Positions 11,874-23,694 of a DNA stretch of 64,000 nucleotides are shown in pieces. This DNA is from Amoeboaphelidium protococcarum (Eukaryota; Aphelidiomycota; Aphelidea). The position numbers and the translations under genes are program-made. Position 1 is the stretch's first letter. Every line of letters begins with the position of its first letter. Where the stretch lies: assembly GCA_023515745.1 (NCBI GenBank), contig JALECJ010000254.1, forward strand, positions 62,001 to 126,000. Reading direction: 5' to 3'. The notes under the pieces were generated by a model that saw only the letters and a list, made by a program, of their open reading frames with translations, did no database searches and was not told the origin of the DNA.

Positions 11874-14312
11874 ATGTCAAAAATGTTAAACGTTGCAAAG
11901 CACAAATAGTAGGAGTTCAAGGACAGATATTCTAGAAATAGCAGTCCTGTGGTGAATCCTCACTTGGAGCTGGAAGATAGAGATCCTCACTATGATTATG
12001 ATCATGCAATAGCTCATGGCACTAGTAGCAAGATCATATAGCGTCATCGTACCATGAGTATTGAGTTTATGAATTCCTTTGATCTGCCGGCGACACACGC
12101 TGCCAAAGTGGTTGCCGATTAGGAAGGTAGTGATGCTGAGTTTAGTAGTGATACTGAGATGCAGATGGCCTTGAATTCTCACGTGAGTGTTGATTCTAAT
12201 TTTACATCACATTCTGCTAATGGTGTTAAATAGAAAGCGGCTGCTGCCCATAAGCCTTTAAAAATACCACCAGCCATTATCGAAGAGTCGGAGAAGCATC
12301 GGATCCGTAGAAGGCACTCTCATGATGAGAAGACTAGTGTCCCATTGCAGCTCTTTATCCCCGTGGAGAAGACATAGTAGCGTATTTTGGCACAAGAAGA
12401 TACTGATGGTGATTTCTAGATTACAATCACTGATAAAGGTCCCAAAATTTTGCCTCTTGGTACACTGGCATCTATGGGTCATCGTAAGCACGAGGTTCGC
12501 GGCACTTATGCATTGGCCAATCTATTGCAGGAGCTGGCTCTAGCTGCAGATCATGGCAGATCTCATATTGTCATTGAAGAAAGCCGCCTGCTTGAGAATC
12601 CCGTTGATCGGCTCTCAAGGATGATCAAGCATCACTTCTGGGACGGATTGACTCGTAGAATCGACTCTGATGGACTTGAGATGATCTGCTTAGATCCGAA
12701 AAATAGACATGGTAATCACAGACCGCGCATCTATGTGCCGTATGATGATCCAGAGGCTCTGTAGTATTATAATAGAGTAGCTTTTGAAAAGCCACATTTG
12801 AACTTGGATGTAATTTAGTTGCCTAAAAATGTCACGCCAGATTATGTGAAATCTATAAATGGAATGCCTGGTATATTGGCACTGGCTCTCAAAAAGACAC
12901 AAGATGAGAGTGGGGCAGAGACCATTCGTGGATGTCCTTTCGTTGTCCCTGGCGGAAGATTTAATGAAATGTACGGCTGGGATTCCTACTTTGCAATGCT
13001 TGGTCTTCTTGTGGATGGTAGAATTTCTCTATCTAGAGCCATGGTGGATAATTTCGTGTATTCTATTAAACATTACGGGAAAATTTTAAATGCCAATCGT
13101 AGCTATTACCTCACACGCTCTCAACCTCCATTTCTTACTGATATGGCACTGAAAGTCTACGAATGTCTTCCCAAAGATGACGCGGAGAGTAACAAGAAAT
13201 GGCTGGCAGAAGTGTTCCGGGCTGCCATCAAAGAGTATAACAATGTTTGGATGTCGTCACCTCGATATGTCGAGTCCATTGGTCTGAGTAGATTCCACGG
13301 TGAAGGTAAAGGAATGCCGCCAGAGACTGAAGCGTCCCACTTTGATGCTGTGCTTAAACCATTTGCTGATAAATATGGCCTTGATATCCCTGCATTCTCT
13401 GAGAAGTACAACGACGGATCTATTGTGGAGCCTGAGTTGGATGAGTATTTCATTCATGATAGAGCTGTAAGAGAAAGTGGACATGACACTACTTACAGAC
13501 TTGAAGGTAAATGTGCCTCTATTTGTCCCGTGGATCTGAATGCTCTCCTCTACAAATATGAGATTGATATTGCCACCGTGATCAGAGATGTATTTGGAGA
13601 TAACTTTACCAACTATGATGGCGGAGTGGAGAAGAGCGAGGACTGGTTTAGAAAAGCTACACACCGAAAGGCAATCATTGATAAGTATCTGTGGAATGAG
13701 GAAGAAGGCATGTACTTTGATTATGACATCAAGCAGAATGCTCAGAATCCATACGAGTCTGTCACGACTTTCTTTCCTCTGTGGGCCGGATGCGCCAGTA
13801 AACATCAAACTGATCGTGTTGTAATTAGAGCCATTTAGTTATTTGAAGTCTAAGGCGGTCTAGTAAGTGGTACGGAGAAAAGTCGGGGCACTATTGGACT
13901 ATCTCGTCCTAATCGTCAGTGGGACTTTCCATTTGGATGGGCGCCACATCAAGCTATTGCTTGGAAAGGTCTTTAGATGTATGGTTATGAGGAGGTGGCT
14001 CGTAGGTTTGCATATAGATGGCTATTCACAATTACGAAAGCTTTCGTTGACTTCAATGGAGTTGTGCCTGAGAAATTTGATATTGTCTCTCTGAATCATA
14101 AGGTGAATGTCGAGTATGGCAATGTGGGCATAGATTTCAAGTTCATCCCGCGTGAAGGCTTCGGTTGGATGAATTCATCATTCAAGGTGGGCTTGCAATT
14201 GCTGAGCAATCGTGAACGTCGTGCTCTAGGTGCATTAGTACATCCTGATAAGATATTTACCATACCAAAGACTACGAGCACTAGTGGATTAACCGGAAGA
14301 CAATCGGTTTGA
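11874..14312 (+). CDS. Neutral (cytosolic) trehalase, fungal type
   Basis: An 812-residue GH37 trehalase, which hydrolyses trehalose to two glucose. It has the fungal neutral-trehalase plan. A regulatory N-terminus carries a PKA-type site RRRHS near residue 145, then a Ca-binding-like EDTDGDFQITITDKG at about 172-187, then the catalytic domain. Family signatures [15 protein letters not shown] (about 358) and [12 protein letters not shown] (about 680) are intact, as is the ESGHDTT segment that carries the catalytic Asp. ATG 11874 is four codons upstream of a second in-frame Met. No signal peptide is seen, consistent with cytosolic action and control by phosphorylation and calcium. Confidence 0.95.
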
Positions 14313-14453
14313 AATTCGTGGTAGTGTGAAATTACAATTGCTGACGTGCTGATTAGGAGTATTGTCAATGTGACGATTCGGTGAATAAATTATAGTGGTA
14401 AAATTTAAACTCTATCTGAAATTATTATCTATATTTTACACATGAAACAAGCT

Positions 14454-15458
14454 TCATTACAGGTAGCCTTTTCTATTGAGTTGAGACTATCTGTCTTTAT
14501 CTTATTGCATTTTGATATCATAACACTTGACATGGAAGAGTGAGCCGGGATGTGGCTGTCCACCAGTGTCAAATATATACTCAACATACATCTATTACGA
14601 GATATCAAGTGCCTTGGAGCAAAATGAGCATATATATGACGCATCCCTATCCAGTAAGATTGTCATTTTAGATTACAGGTCCATTCTGTTATAGTTGGCA
14701 TCAAAGGCCAGTACTTGCGCCAAGTTTCGTCGAACTTCCTACTACCGCTGCAGAGATCGATGCCTGCTGAGAATGAGTTACAGCATTGGCACAGCTTGTG
14801 CGATTTTTAAATCTTTACTTAGACACTCACATAAAGTAGATAGAGAGATGTGTCTAAAGTAGCGTAGAGTATAATATTCCATAAGACTTAATCGATGGAG
14901 TTCATTCTCAATTAGACTGCACATCTGCAGAAGAACATTAAACGCGTCAAGGTAACGTTCGCAAGCTTATTAACACATTTATTCAGCCATTGAGTAATCG
15001 CCATAGTCAATAACGAGGATTTAAAGACCAGTCATAAGCTTTCCATCCTACACATAGTTATAAAATTCGTTGAATCATGGTCATTGGTTCCATGTGAGAC
15101 ATTACTATTATGAGAGCGAGGGATTTGGCATATACAAGACTTTCGCTAGAACTAATTGAAGATAGTACTCGATCAGCATTATATTAATAGTTTATCAGTT
15201 TGTCTATGAGATCGATAGATGCTTTGATATATCCACTCGGTTGCACTGACTGAAGATACTGCCTAAATGACGGTCGATCCAAGAGCTACAACTTGGACAT
15301 ATGTGTCCGAAACTCGAGTTCTACACTAAGATTATCATTAATATAAGCCAAAGACATTAAATGTGTTAATTATTACTAAAAGATTCATGTCGAGAGTTGT
15401 CAGAGTCGAGTGTATCAAGTTTATTGACCAATTGCAGAATGTTCTCCGTCTGGTCCAT
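14454..15458 (-). CDS. Vps39/Vam6 C-terminal-like protein (three exons)
   Basis: Exons lie at 15377-15458, 15106-15320 and 14454-15047, with introns of 56 nt and 58 nt (GTAATA…GTGTAG; GTAATG…GTGTAG). The 296-residue product matches only the C-terminal half of Vps39/TGFBRAP1 proteins of HOPS/CORVET tethers: helical repeats (KLMTGLQILVIDYGDYSMAEQ), the Vps39 domain-2 region (ISLSTLCECLSKDLKIAQAV), and a Cys-x2-Cys…His-x2-Cys zinc-binding end (YICSFCSKAL…FHVKCYD). The beta-propeller CNH domain is absent. The upstream PMS gene ends only 115 bases away, leaving no room for it. It could be a reduced paralog or an accessory subunit. Confidence 0.75.
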
Positions 15459-15573
15459 CGCGTGCTTTAGAGAGAAGAGAGAAAACAGCTGGAGATTCAC
15501 AAAGCTTTATTATCATCGCACGTGCCGCCTTGAATTGTTTCCATATATGTTCATGCAGTGAGCGAACATCAAA

Positions 15574-17493
15574 TCACAACGTTGTTAAATCGTATGATGG
15601 GACGTTCAGCTCAGAAGTTGACGTTCTGATAAGCTAATTGAGGTATGCCATCTTTTGGCTAACAGTTGTCATGCCAGATATCTCGCGCAGAATGTTAAGC
15701 ACATGATGTAAAATTTAATCTTGCGATGGAATAGCATGCTCACACAGATTGGCTGTATAAGGCCAGCATTCCATCCACTTTTTAACTTGGTTGATGAAAT
15801 TATTGCTGGCAGAGGCAGATTAGTTGGCAGGACTTGCATTTATACAAACCAATTGGTCTTGAAACGAGAACTGGAAGCCTTCCTTTGCCATGAACTGTTA
15901 AAATTGATTATCGCCCTTGATTAATTACAGGAAATCCCACAGCTCCTGTTCAACGTCTTCCTTTTTAATTACGATGGAACACGGTTATATATCAGGAATC
16001 TTCAGATTAGAGCCATAATGTTAAAATTACTAAACCAACATGTCGCTAATTTTGAAGCACTTCAGCTTCTTGGCACTTTGCTCAATTACTACAATGTCAT
16101 TAAAAGTTCCCACAATTTGTTACTTACTTTTGCTGACTTCTTCCGGATAAAGATTTTTCAAGTAATTGCAACATTAAGTCTCCAACTGATCAGCATTGAT
16201 AGTCAATGTTTGAGACTGAACGGCTGGAACGCTCTGAGGAGCTTAGACTACGCGAGGAGAAGCAACTTCAACATCCACAGACATTACGGCGTCGTCGACA
16301 GATTTTTAGTGAATTGGCTGCTTAGATTACGCATTCCTGCGATATTGTGCAATTTCGGTCTGAATCGCGTCGACAACCAATTTCTCCACGGCGTCTTGAT
16401 CATGGAACAGCACAGACTCTTTGGAGGGATCCAGATTTATGTCAAACGCATCAGACGGAACTTGAAATTATGCTACAATGAATAACTTTCGCGCCACGTT
16501 GAACCGATCGTCAACTGATTTGTATTGTTCACGTAAAATCTTAGGAACAAACGGCATATCAACTGGGCGCCCGTTCAAGTAGACAAAGTGAGCATCTTCT
16601 GCCTTCGTTTTACTTACAACAGATGGAGTAGAGTCAAACTTAGGAACATACAGATCAACTTTATGGCAACCAGACTACACGCTTAGAGAATGTGAAATAT
16701 TGGTCATGTGGTGACTGAGCAGAGGACCATTGATCAGCTTAACAGCATCTTGGACGGAGGGAACCACTGGACGCGTGACAACTTTCTTAGACAGTTATTT
16801 GTTGCTGTGCAAGAACTTCAAAATGAATTTCACACCGTGGTGACATACCCAGTAATGATCAATTAGATTCTGTATTTACTGTGGAACATTCTGTCGATGT
16901 TTATAAGCTTCTTGACGTCTCACGGGCAGGTTAAACAGCAATTACTCAACTACAACGGATGTACCAGTATTCATCACAACACTTTCATGCTCGCGTTTAC
17001 CATCCGTTATCATACAGCTTCTGCCGACAGTCTCAGATGCAAGTTTTGAGCTTATTTTCAATAATTTACAACAATTAGAGATGGCATGCAGAGCTTCACC
17101 GCGAAAGCCAAAGGTTGAAACGCGTTTCAGATCTTCAGCTCGTCTCATCTTTGATGTACAACTTGGCTTGGCTATATCATCTAGACATCCAATACCATTT
17201 CCATTATCAGTTATCTACATGATAAATATGTACTAAGGGTAGAATTGAATTACAGTAATTTTGATAAATGTACCTTTATAGACTCAAAGCCAAAATCAAC
17301 TAATTCAATCTCAACTAACGACGCGTTTGCATCCAGAGAGTTTCTACAAAGCTAAAGCTTTAAACTTTACGAATGTTCATAACGCGACCATAACTTACTC
17401 AATTAGTTCTTTGAGAGTAGACTTAATGTCTAAAACTATTTGACTTGATGATATTTTGTCTGCCACAAAGTTGATGAGTTGTTTGATGCTCAT
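15574..17493 (-). CDS. PMS/MutL-family mismatch repair protein (three exons)
   Basis: Exons lie at 17399-17493, 17274-17343 and 15574-17214, with introns of 55 and 59 nt. The splice joints restore the conserved MutL motifs KELIENSLDA and ITDNGNGI, and GFRGEAL follows near residue 88. The 601-residue protein has the GHKL ATPase and transducer regions (FVYLNGRPVDM; FDINLDPSKESVLF). The C-terminal part is divergent, and the DQHA…E endonuclease motif of PMS2/Pms1 nucleases is not visible. This suggests a PMS1-like, non-nuclease MutL partner. The family is certain; the paralog assignment is tentative. Confidence 0.88.
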
Positions 17494-17625
17494 CTTTTGA
17501 TGAAGTTTTAGAGTTGATTGTAATTGTGAAACAAAGAGAATTAAAGGACAAATGCGATAAGACTAAAGCTTCTACTGTATTTGTCCACACACACCTATAA
17601 CTGAGATGATACCGCCCAGAGATAA

Positions 17626-18093
17626 TCAATTCATATTTTACAAATGGAATGCAATGTCCTCATCTAATTCTCTTTCAGAATTTCGACTGCCTCTACCACC
17701 ACCTTGACCACCAGATTTACCAGATCCGTTCTAATGCTTTTCTGCAGACCGTTTCGCATACTTGGCATTCCTACGTCGCTCCTTTGCAATTTCTTGTGCA
17801 ATCTTACTCAGCCGCCCGTTCTCAATAAAATCCAGTTTCTCTGTTAGTCGTTTACGTGCAATCTTTCTGTTCTATTCCCGACTTCGCGTGTCATGGCAAT
17901 TGATACGTATCCCCGACGGGAGGTGATGCAGCTAGACACAGTTATTGGTCTTTTGCATAGCCTGTCCACCGTGTCCACTACCAACCACAAATTTCTCCAC
18001 AATATCTCGCTCATCTATCTCAATCTTCTTCTTCAAAGCATTACTGCTATTTGCCGCGTATCTCAATGTATTTCTAATAATTTGGAAAATCAT
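17626..18093 (-). CDS. Mitochondrial class-I release-factor-like protein (GGQ, MTRFR/ICT1-like)
   Basis: A 155-residue protein with the peptidyl-tRNA-hydrolysing GSGHGGQ motif at about residues 38-44, followed by the basic, Arg/Lys-rich C-terminal helix typical of ribosome-rescue factors (MTRFR/C12orf65 or ICT1 type). Start ATG 18093 gives a plausible import leader (MIFQIIRNTLRYAANSS). An in-frame ATG at 18192 would add 33 hydrophobic residues and is less likely. A Gly/Ser/Gln-rich patch lies near residues 120-135. No stop-codon recognition domain is present, so it should act in mitochondrial ribosome rescue rather than normal termination. Confidence 0.85.
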
Positions 18094-18216
18094 TTCAACA
18101 TTTCCTCGATCAGATTTAAGACAAGTGAAGAAGAAAAGATATAAAACCCTGCAATAAATATCACCAATGAATTCATGATTAAACAATAGCATTTAATATA
18201 CAATAAAACAATTAAA

Positions 18217-19746
18217 TCACATTCTAATAATTTTCTAGGGAATACGCTCAGACATGGTGAATCTCTTGTGATCTACAGAGTGCTTACGATTGGCTTCCTA
18301 CAATTCTCGCATGTACCGCTCCTCTGTTCGAGCTTTCATCACTGCAGCATCTTCCCTCATTTTAGTCAGAGTTTCCAGGTATTTCTACTTCAAAGTCTTG
18401 ATCTCACTTTCATGCTGCTCCAACAGAGTATTGATATCCGACTGATGCTATTACCGGATGTGTGAAAGATCTTATTAGACATTCTACAGCTACTACTGGA
18501 CTTTGACAAGATCGGATGCCTATTGCTGATACCGCACTCTATGCTTCTTTTCATATTCAATCTTTTACTTAAGTGTATCAATCACTCTCTTGTACTCGGC
18601 TTTCAACTGGTCCACAGCATCCTCATAAGCTTGCGTACATTTACTTTTAATCCGTTGTATAGACTCACTTCCATCGCGCTTGGTTTAATGCAACTCGGTA
18701 TTAATCTCCGATATTTGACAATCTTTCAGTTCCAGCATTGCTCGCATGCTACTCAACTACTACAGAGACTCTTCATGTTAAATCTTGACACTAAGCAAAT
18801 CATTGGACAGTGCCTCATTACGCGATGTGTGCTAACGCACCTGATCTTCCAGAGTCAAAATACGATCAGCCTTGATGACAACTTCCGATTACAGTTTCAT
18901 GTAAGTCTAGTCATCAGTCTGAGTGTACTAGGAAATCTACGTCGATTAACTCTTTTACTCACGCAAGCTTTACCTAAGTAATTACTAATCTTTAGAATCA
19001 ATCTGCAATTATAATCTATCAATGACGCCTTCATATTCGGCTTTAAGTAACTTCAACTGACGCTCATTCTCGTTGCGTAAATGCTATTCCACCTGCAGAA
19101 TCTTCACTTCAACCTCACTGGCCATCTGGGCTCGCCGATCCTACTACAGTGTATCATATTTATCTTAAAGAGAATACAATTTAGAATTAAGATTTGCATT
19201 TTCAGCATTAATCTTTTCATTTTCAGCTTGCAATTACTAGACTTATAGCTGCAGATCGAAAAGGCTTTACTAATTCTATTATACAACAGATTACTCCCCG
19301 TCGCGATGATCAAACTACACTCCTATCCGCGGGAAGGTGATATCGTTCAGTTACAAACTTCTCTCATGATTCTAGTGATAATGATTCTAATTACGATGAT
19401 TTGAATATTATTAATATTATTAGGATGTCTCACTGGGAAGAGAAGACCGCTCTGGAATAGAGTCCAATATGTGAGGTGACGTGACTGCATTTAATGACTT
19501 TCGCAGCTACTCAAACTATTTATCCAACTCATCATCCTCATTGTCCGCAAGTTTATTCAAAGATTCATACTATGATACATCAACATGTATATCATCCAAA
19601 TTAAACTCTGTATATCCATCTCCATTCGCAATTGACTCATTAGTTGGATGACCGCCCAATATTTACTGCATAGAATCAAGTCCATTTTCCAACTCTTTCT
19701 CATCAAACGTGAAATCATTCAGAGTTTACAATTCATTTTTATTCAT
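18217..19746 (-). CDS. Long coiled-coil protein, possibly cytoskeletal or centrosomal
   Basis: A 509-residue protein rich in Gln, Glu, Lys and Leu. An acidic N-terminus (about 1-95) is followed by near-continuous heptad-like coiled coil from about residue 165 to the end (for example RLQLQIDSKDQQLLRQSL; EQHESEIKTLKQKYLETL). Many of the Gln residues are TAG or TAA codons. Such proteins often belong to centrosomes or basal bodies. The window also carries meckelin, so a ciliary or centrosomal role is possible but inferred. No specific family is recognised. Confidence 0.75.
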
Positions 19747-19950
19747 GCTTTTTTCTATGACACTACAGTTAGCAGATACTATCTACTACACTATACTGTA
19801 GAACGTTGACAAAGCTAAGAGTAATATTAAAATACAAGTTTTTCATGCGAGCGAAGAAAGAAATAACATTACTCTTCAAGTAACGGCAAATGTTCAATTA
19901 TCAACGATAAAAAGTAGTAAGTGCGTGATTAGTCATATATTAAATCTGAA

Positions 19951-21735
19951 TCACATTCTAAATACACCAAATTTGGTGTCTCTTATAGGAGCATTGAGTG
20001 AGGCACTTAAAGCAACCGCCAGAACGGAACGAGTGTCCTGAGGTGCGATGATGCCGTCATCCCAGAGCCTGGCTGAGGAATAGTATGGCCTGGCTTCATG
20101 GTCATACTTGTCGGCGATTGGCTTCTTGAACTCCATCTCTTCATCCTCACTCCACTGTTCGCCCTTCTTCTTCTTGGCATCCCGTTTGATGGTGGCTAGA
20201 ACATTAGATGCCTGCTCTCCGCCCATTACACCAATTCTAGAATTCGGCCACATCCACATGAATCGAGGAGAATATGCGCGTCCACACATTCCGTAATTAC
20301 CAGCACCGTATGAAGCTCCAATAACTACAGTAAATTTCGGAACCTGGGAGCAAGACACAGCATTCACCATCTTGGAACCATTCTTGGCGATGCCCTCCCT
20401 CTCAGCCTTGCTACCCACCATGAAGCCGGTGATATTTTACAAAAATACTAGAGGAATCTTGCGCTGACTACACAGCTCGATAAAGTGAGCTCCTTTCAAC
20501 GCACTCTCTGAGAACAGGATGCCATTATTGGCCACAATACCAATAGGCATTCCATGAATATGAGCAAATCCAGTAACCAACGACTGGCCGTATAACGGCT
20601 TAAACTCTTGGAAAACAGATCCATCCACCAGGCGGGCAATCACCTGCTTCACGTCAAAAGTCTTTTTAAGGTTGTCGCCCACTATACCACCCAGTTCATT
20701 GCTAGAGTACAGAGGTTCCTTGAAGTGCTATTAGATATCCATCTCGCTCATGACCTTCTTCTTTCCATTAGCGTTCAGGGATGCCACGATTCTCCTACCG
20801 ATATTAATGGCATCTTCATCATTCTGAGCGTAATGATCAGTGACGCCGCTGGTGCGACAATGCAAGTCTGCGCCACCCAGTTCTTCGGCGCTAATAACTT
20901 CTCCCGTTGCCGCTTGCACCAGAGGGGGTCCGGCAAGGAAGATAGTACCCTACTTCTTGACAATAACACTCTCATCAGCCATGGCGGGTACGTAGGCTCC
21001 ACCTGCAGTACAACTTCCCATCACTAAGGCCACTTAACTTATACCTTGAGCACTCATATTAGCCATGTTGTAAAAGATACGCCCAAAATGATCTCTATCT
21101 GGGAAAACATCCGCCTGACGAGGAAGATTAGCACCGCCACTGTCCACCATGTACACACAAGGCAGCCTGTTCTCCAGAGCAATCTCTTATGCACGAAGAT
21201 GCTTCTTCACTGTAATAGGATAGTACGAACCACCCTTCACGGTGCAATCATTAGCCACAACCATAACATCTTTGCCCATAACACGTCCAATCCCCGTGAT
21301 TATGCCACCAGCTGCAACTTGCTCTTCATACAACTCGTGTCCAGCCAGTTGACTCAGCTCAAGAAATGGAGAATTTGGATCCAGAAGTCTTTCAACTCTA
21401 TCCCTGGGCAGAAGTTTGTTTCGAGACACATGACGCTTCCTAGCACTTTCACCTCCGCCTACATTTGATCAATGACAAAAACAACACATTTAATAACAAA
21501 CATAGTGGTAGATATGCTTACCAAGTTTAACAGTCTCCACCTGGTCATGAAGTTCCCTAACAAGTTCATTCATTCTCTGCTGATTCTCCTTAAATTCTGG
21601 AGAGGTAATGTCCACACTATTAGGAATGACATTAGACTAATCTTCACCATGGTACAATGAGGCAACTCTTCTGTTGACACTTTTCAAGTTTAATAACTAG
21701 TACCTATTAGGAACCCTCTACACCAAGTTAAACAT
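19951..21735 (-). CDS. MCCC2: Methylcrotonoyl-CoA carboxylase beta subunit (two exons)
   Basis: Exon 1 (21522-21735) and exon 2 (19951-21458) are separated by a 63-nt GTAAGC…ATGTAG intron, giving 573 residues. This is the biotin-dependent carboxyltransferase beta chain of mitochondrial leucine catabolism. Exon 1 gives an Arg-rich import leader (MFNLVQRVPNRYQLL). Carboxyltransferase landmarks include [20 protein letters not shown], a Gly-rich acyl-CoA region, and the C-terminal [20 protein letters not shown] and [10 protein letters not shown] segments that distinguish MCCC2 from PCCB. Its length matches the family (about 560 residues). Confidence 0.93.
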
Positions 21736-22013
21736 TGTCTAGAACCAGTAATTAACGTGCTCAAAGTATAAACAGTGAATAAAGATAGGGAGAGACAAAG
21801 AGAGAGAGAAAGCAAGAGACATTGAATCCCTCCTGTAACGAGGCGAGAACGAAAAGTTCCCACGCCGCGCGATTTAAAAAGAGCTTACGAAACTACATTT
21901 GATGCATCGTGTCTCGTTTTAAACACGGTTTCGATCTTCTCCTTTCTCGTTAGTTCTCTTTTCAGAAGAAGGTATGTGGTTTGCAAGGTATGCGGCGTCT
22001 TTATTTAGAGATT

Positions 22014-23694
22014 ATGAATGCATAATCTTTAGTGCAATCGTTCATAAAACATCATTTGGACTAGCAATGTCGTGTTACAATTGATTGTGACATAGTCGCT
22101 TGTAAGAACGTTTTACTTGCTTCCTGTAAGGCGTGTGATTTGCATAAATATGTAATTGTCAAACTTGAAAAGAAAATGAGAATCTTAAAGTCTTTATCAC
22201 AGAGAATTCTATGTATAGAGTGGCTTTAGTGCTATAAAACATTAGATCTAAGAGAGTTTGATTCTGGCTAAATTGTCTTGGTGTGAGCGTTTGTTCTTAT
22301 TGTTTACAAACTTTAGCGCTGAAAATTATAGACGGAATCTGTTACTAGGCAAACAAGGTCAAGTGCACTAGTGTCTTGAGTATGTTGGATCTTTAAAGAA
22401 GACTTTATCCTGGAAGAAGATATACAAATGTTGGGATATATAGATTGAAACCATTTTTAGTATAATGCTCTGTAGTAGTACTTCTCGGATGTGACTTTAA
22501 TATAGACATCAGATCGAACTGTTTTAAGTATAATTGGTTAAATCTGCAGAAGCTTATTCGGCGGCTATGCCACACCCAAAAAATTGCAAGTATAAACCAT
22601 ACTGCGAGCCATGAGTAATTAAAATACATTTACAGTCTGTCCAACTGGCAGTGGCAAGTCATACATCTACTTGGCGTTATAGAATTGATGCCTGGTAAAT
22701 CAGTGTTGGTAGTGACACCAACAATAGCATTGGAGAAGGATGCATCAGACAAGGCTAGATACTTTGGATTTACAGCAGTCACCAATTACGCTAGTCTTCT
22801 GAAGGATACTACAAGTATATAGCCATCACTGATCTCTGTGGCGGTGGAGCATTTGGAATATGGCACGTACCATTCACTGATGAGTTACCTGGTAGGGACA
22901 GAATAGTTAGGATGCATAGTAATAGACGAAATCCACGTGTACAAACTATGGCAGGAATTTAGACCACAGATGCTTAATCTTAGCTTGGTAAGACTCTATG
23001 ACGCGCCATTAATAATGCTATCTGCAACTTTGCCAAATGAGTATATACGAGATATAGTCCAAGATTGGTAATTGAAGGCGGCAGCTGTCAGACTACTAAA
23101 CGTCAAGCCTGCAACAAGATATTCGAGAGTGAGTGTATCAGGTCCACAAGCTCTGGCTTTGATCTAATAAAAGGCGAGGGAATTGTAGGGAGACGGTAAG
23201 ATGGTGGTGTTCTGCTATAGAATTGCTGATGTTACAGAGTTGCATAGCTCGGTTGTAGTTCCTGCCAGTTAATATACCATGCGCTTGAGGACAAGGAGAC
23301 TTAGATGACCAACTTCATGAACGGTAATACCAATGTGATGATATGCAGTAGTTCATTTGGACTGGGCGTGGACATTCCTAATATCAGAGCAGTGTACCAT
23401 TACGGGCCATCGTATACCATGATTGATTATGGGCAAGAGACTGGTAGAGCTGGAAGAGATGGACAGCCATGCGAAGCAATACTTTTGGATGTAGGCAAGG
23501 CGAGGCATGTGAAGGATCCTGCTATGACTGTGTACTGCAGAGACTTGGGAACATGCAGAAGAGAATTGATGCACAGAGAGATTGAATGCCAATTAGTAGA
23601 GGGTTTTTTTAATAGAGCCGAGGAGGGCCGATGGAATGATTCTATAGGAACATCGTGGTGCGGAATTTGCTTTAGAGAATGGATAGTTTGAAGC
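22014..23694 (+). pseudogene. Decayed RecQ-type helicase (copy 1)
   Basis: The SF2 helicase core is recognisable but broken across frames. An N-terminal Cys/His-rich piece lies at 22014-22286 (SCKACDLH) and another coding-like piece at about 22320-22490. Walker A PTGSGKS (about 22642) is in one frame, while LVVTPTIALEK, VIDEIHVY (motif II) and LSATLP follow in a second. GLGVDIPNIRAVYHYG and QETGRAGRDGQ (motifs V and VI, about 23360-23470) are in a third. Frame changes occur near 22680 and 23245. Neighbouring genes are intact, so decay is likelier than sequencing error. Fungal RecQ-like helicases are often repeated or subtelomeric, so this may be a mobile or amplified family. Confidence 0.65.

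Noticed and set aside
13257-13808. 183-residue minus-strand ORF
   Set aside because: It lies antisense inside the trehalase catalytic domain, whose plus frame is unambiguous.
16018-16485. 155-residue plus-strand ORF
   Set aside because: It is the reverse-strand shadow of PMS exon 3, which is supported by MutL motifs.
20608-21468. Two 140-residue plus-strand ORFs
   Set aside because: Shadows of the MCCC2 second exon on the opposite strand.
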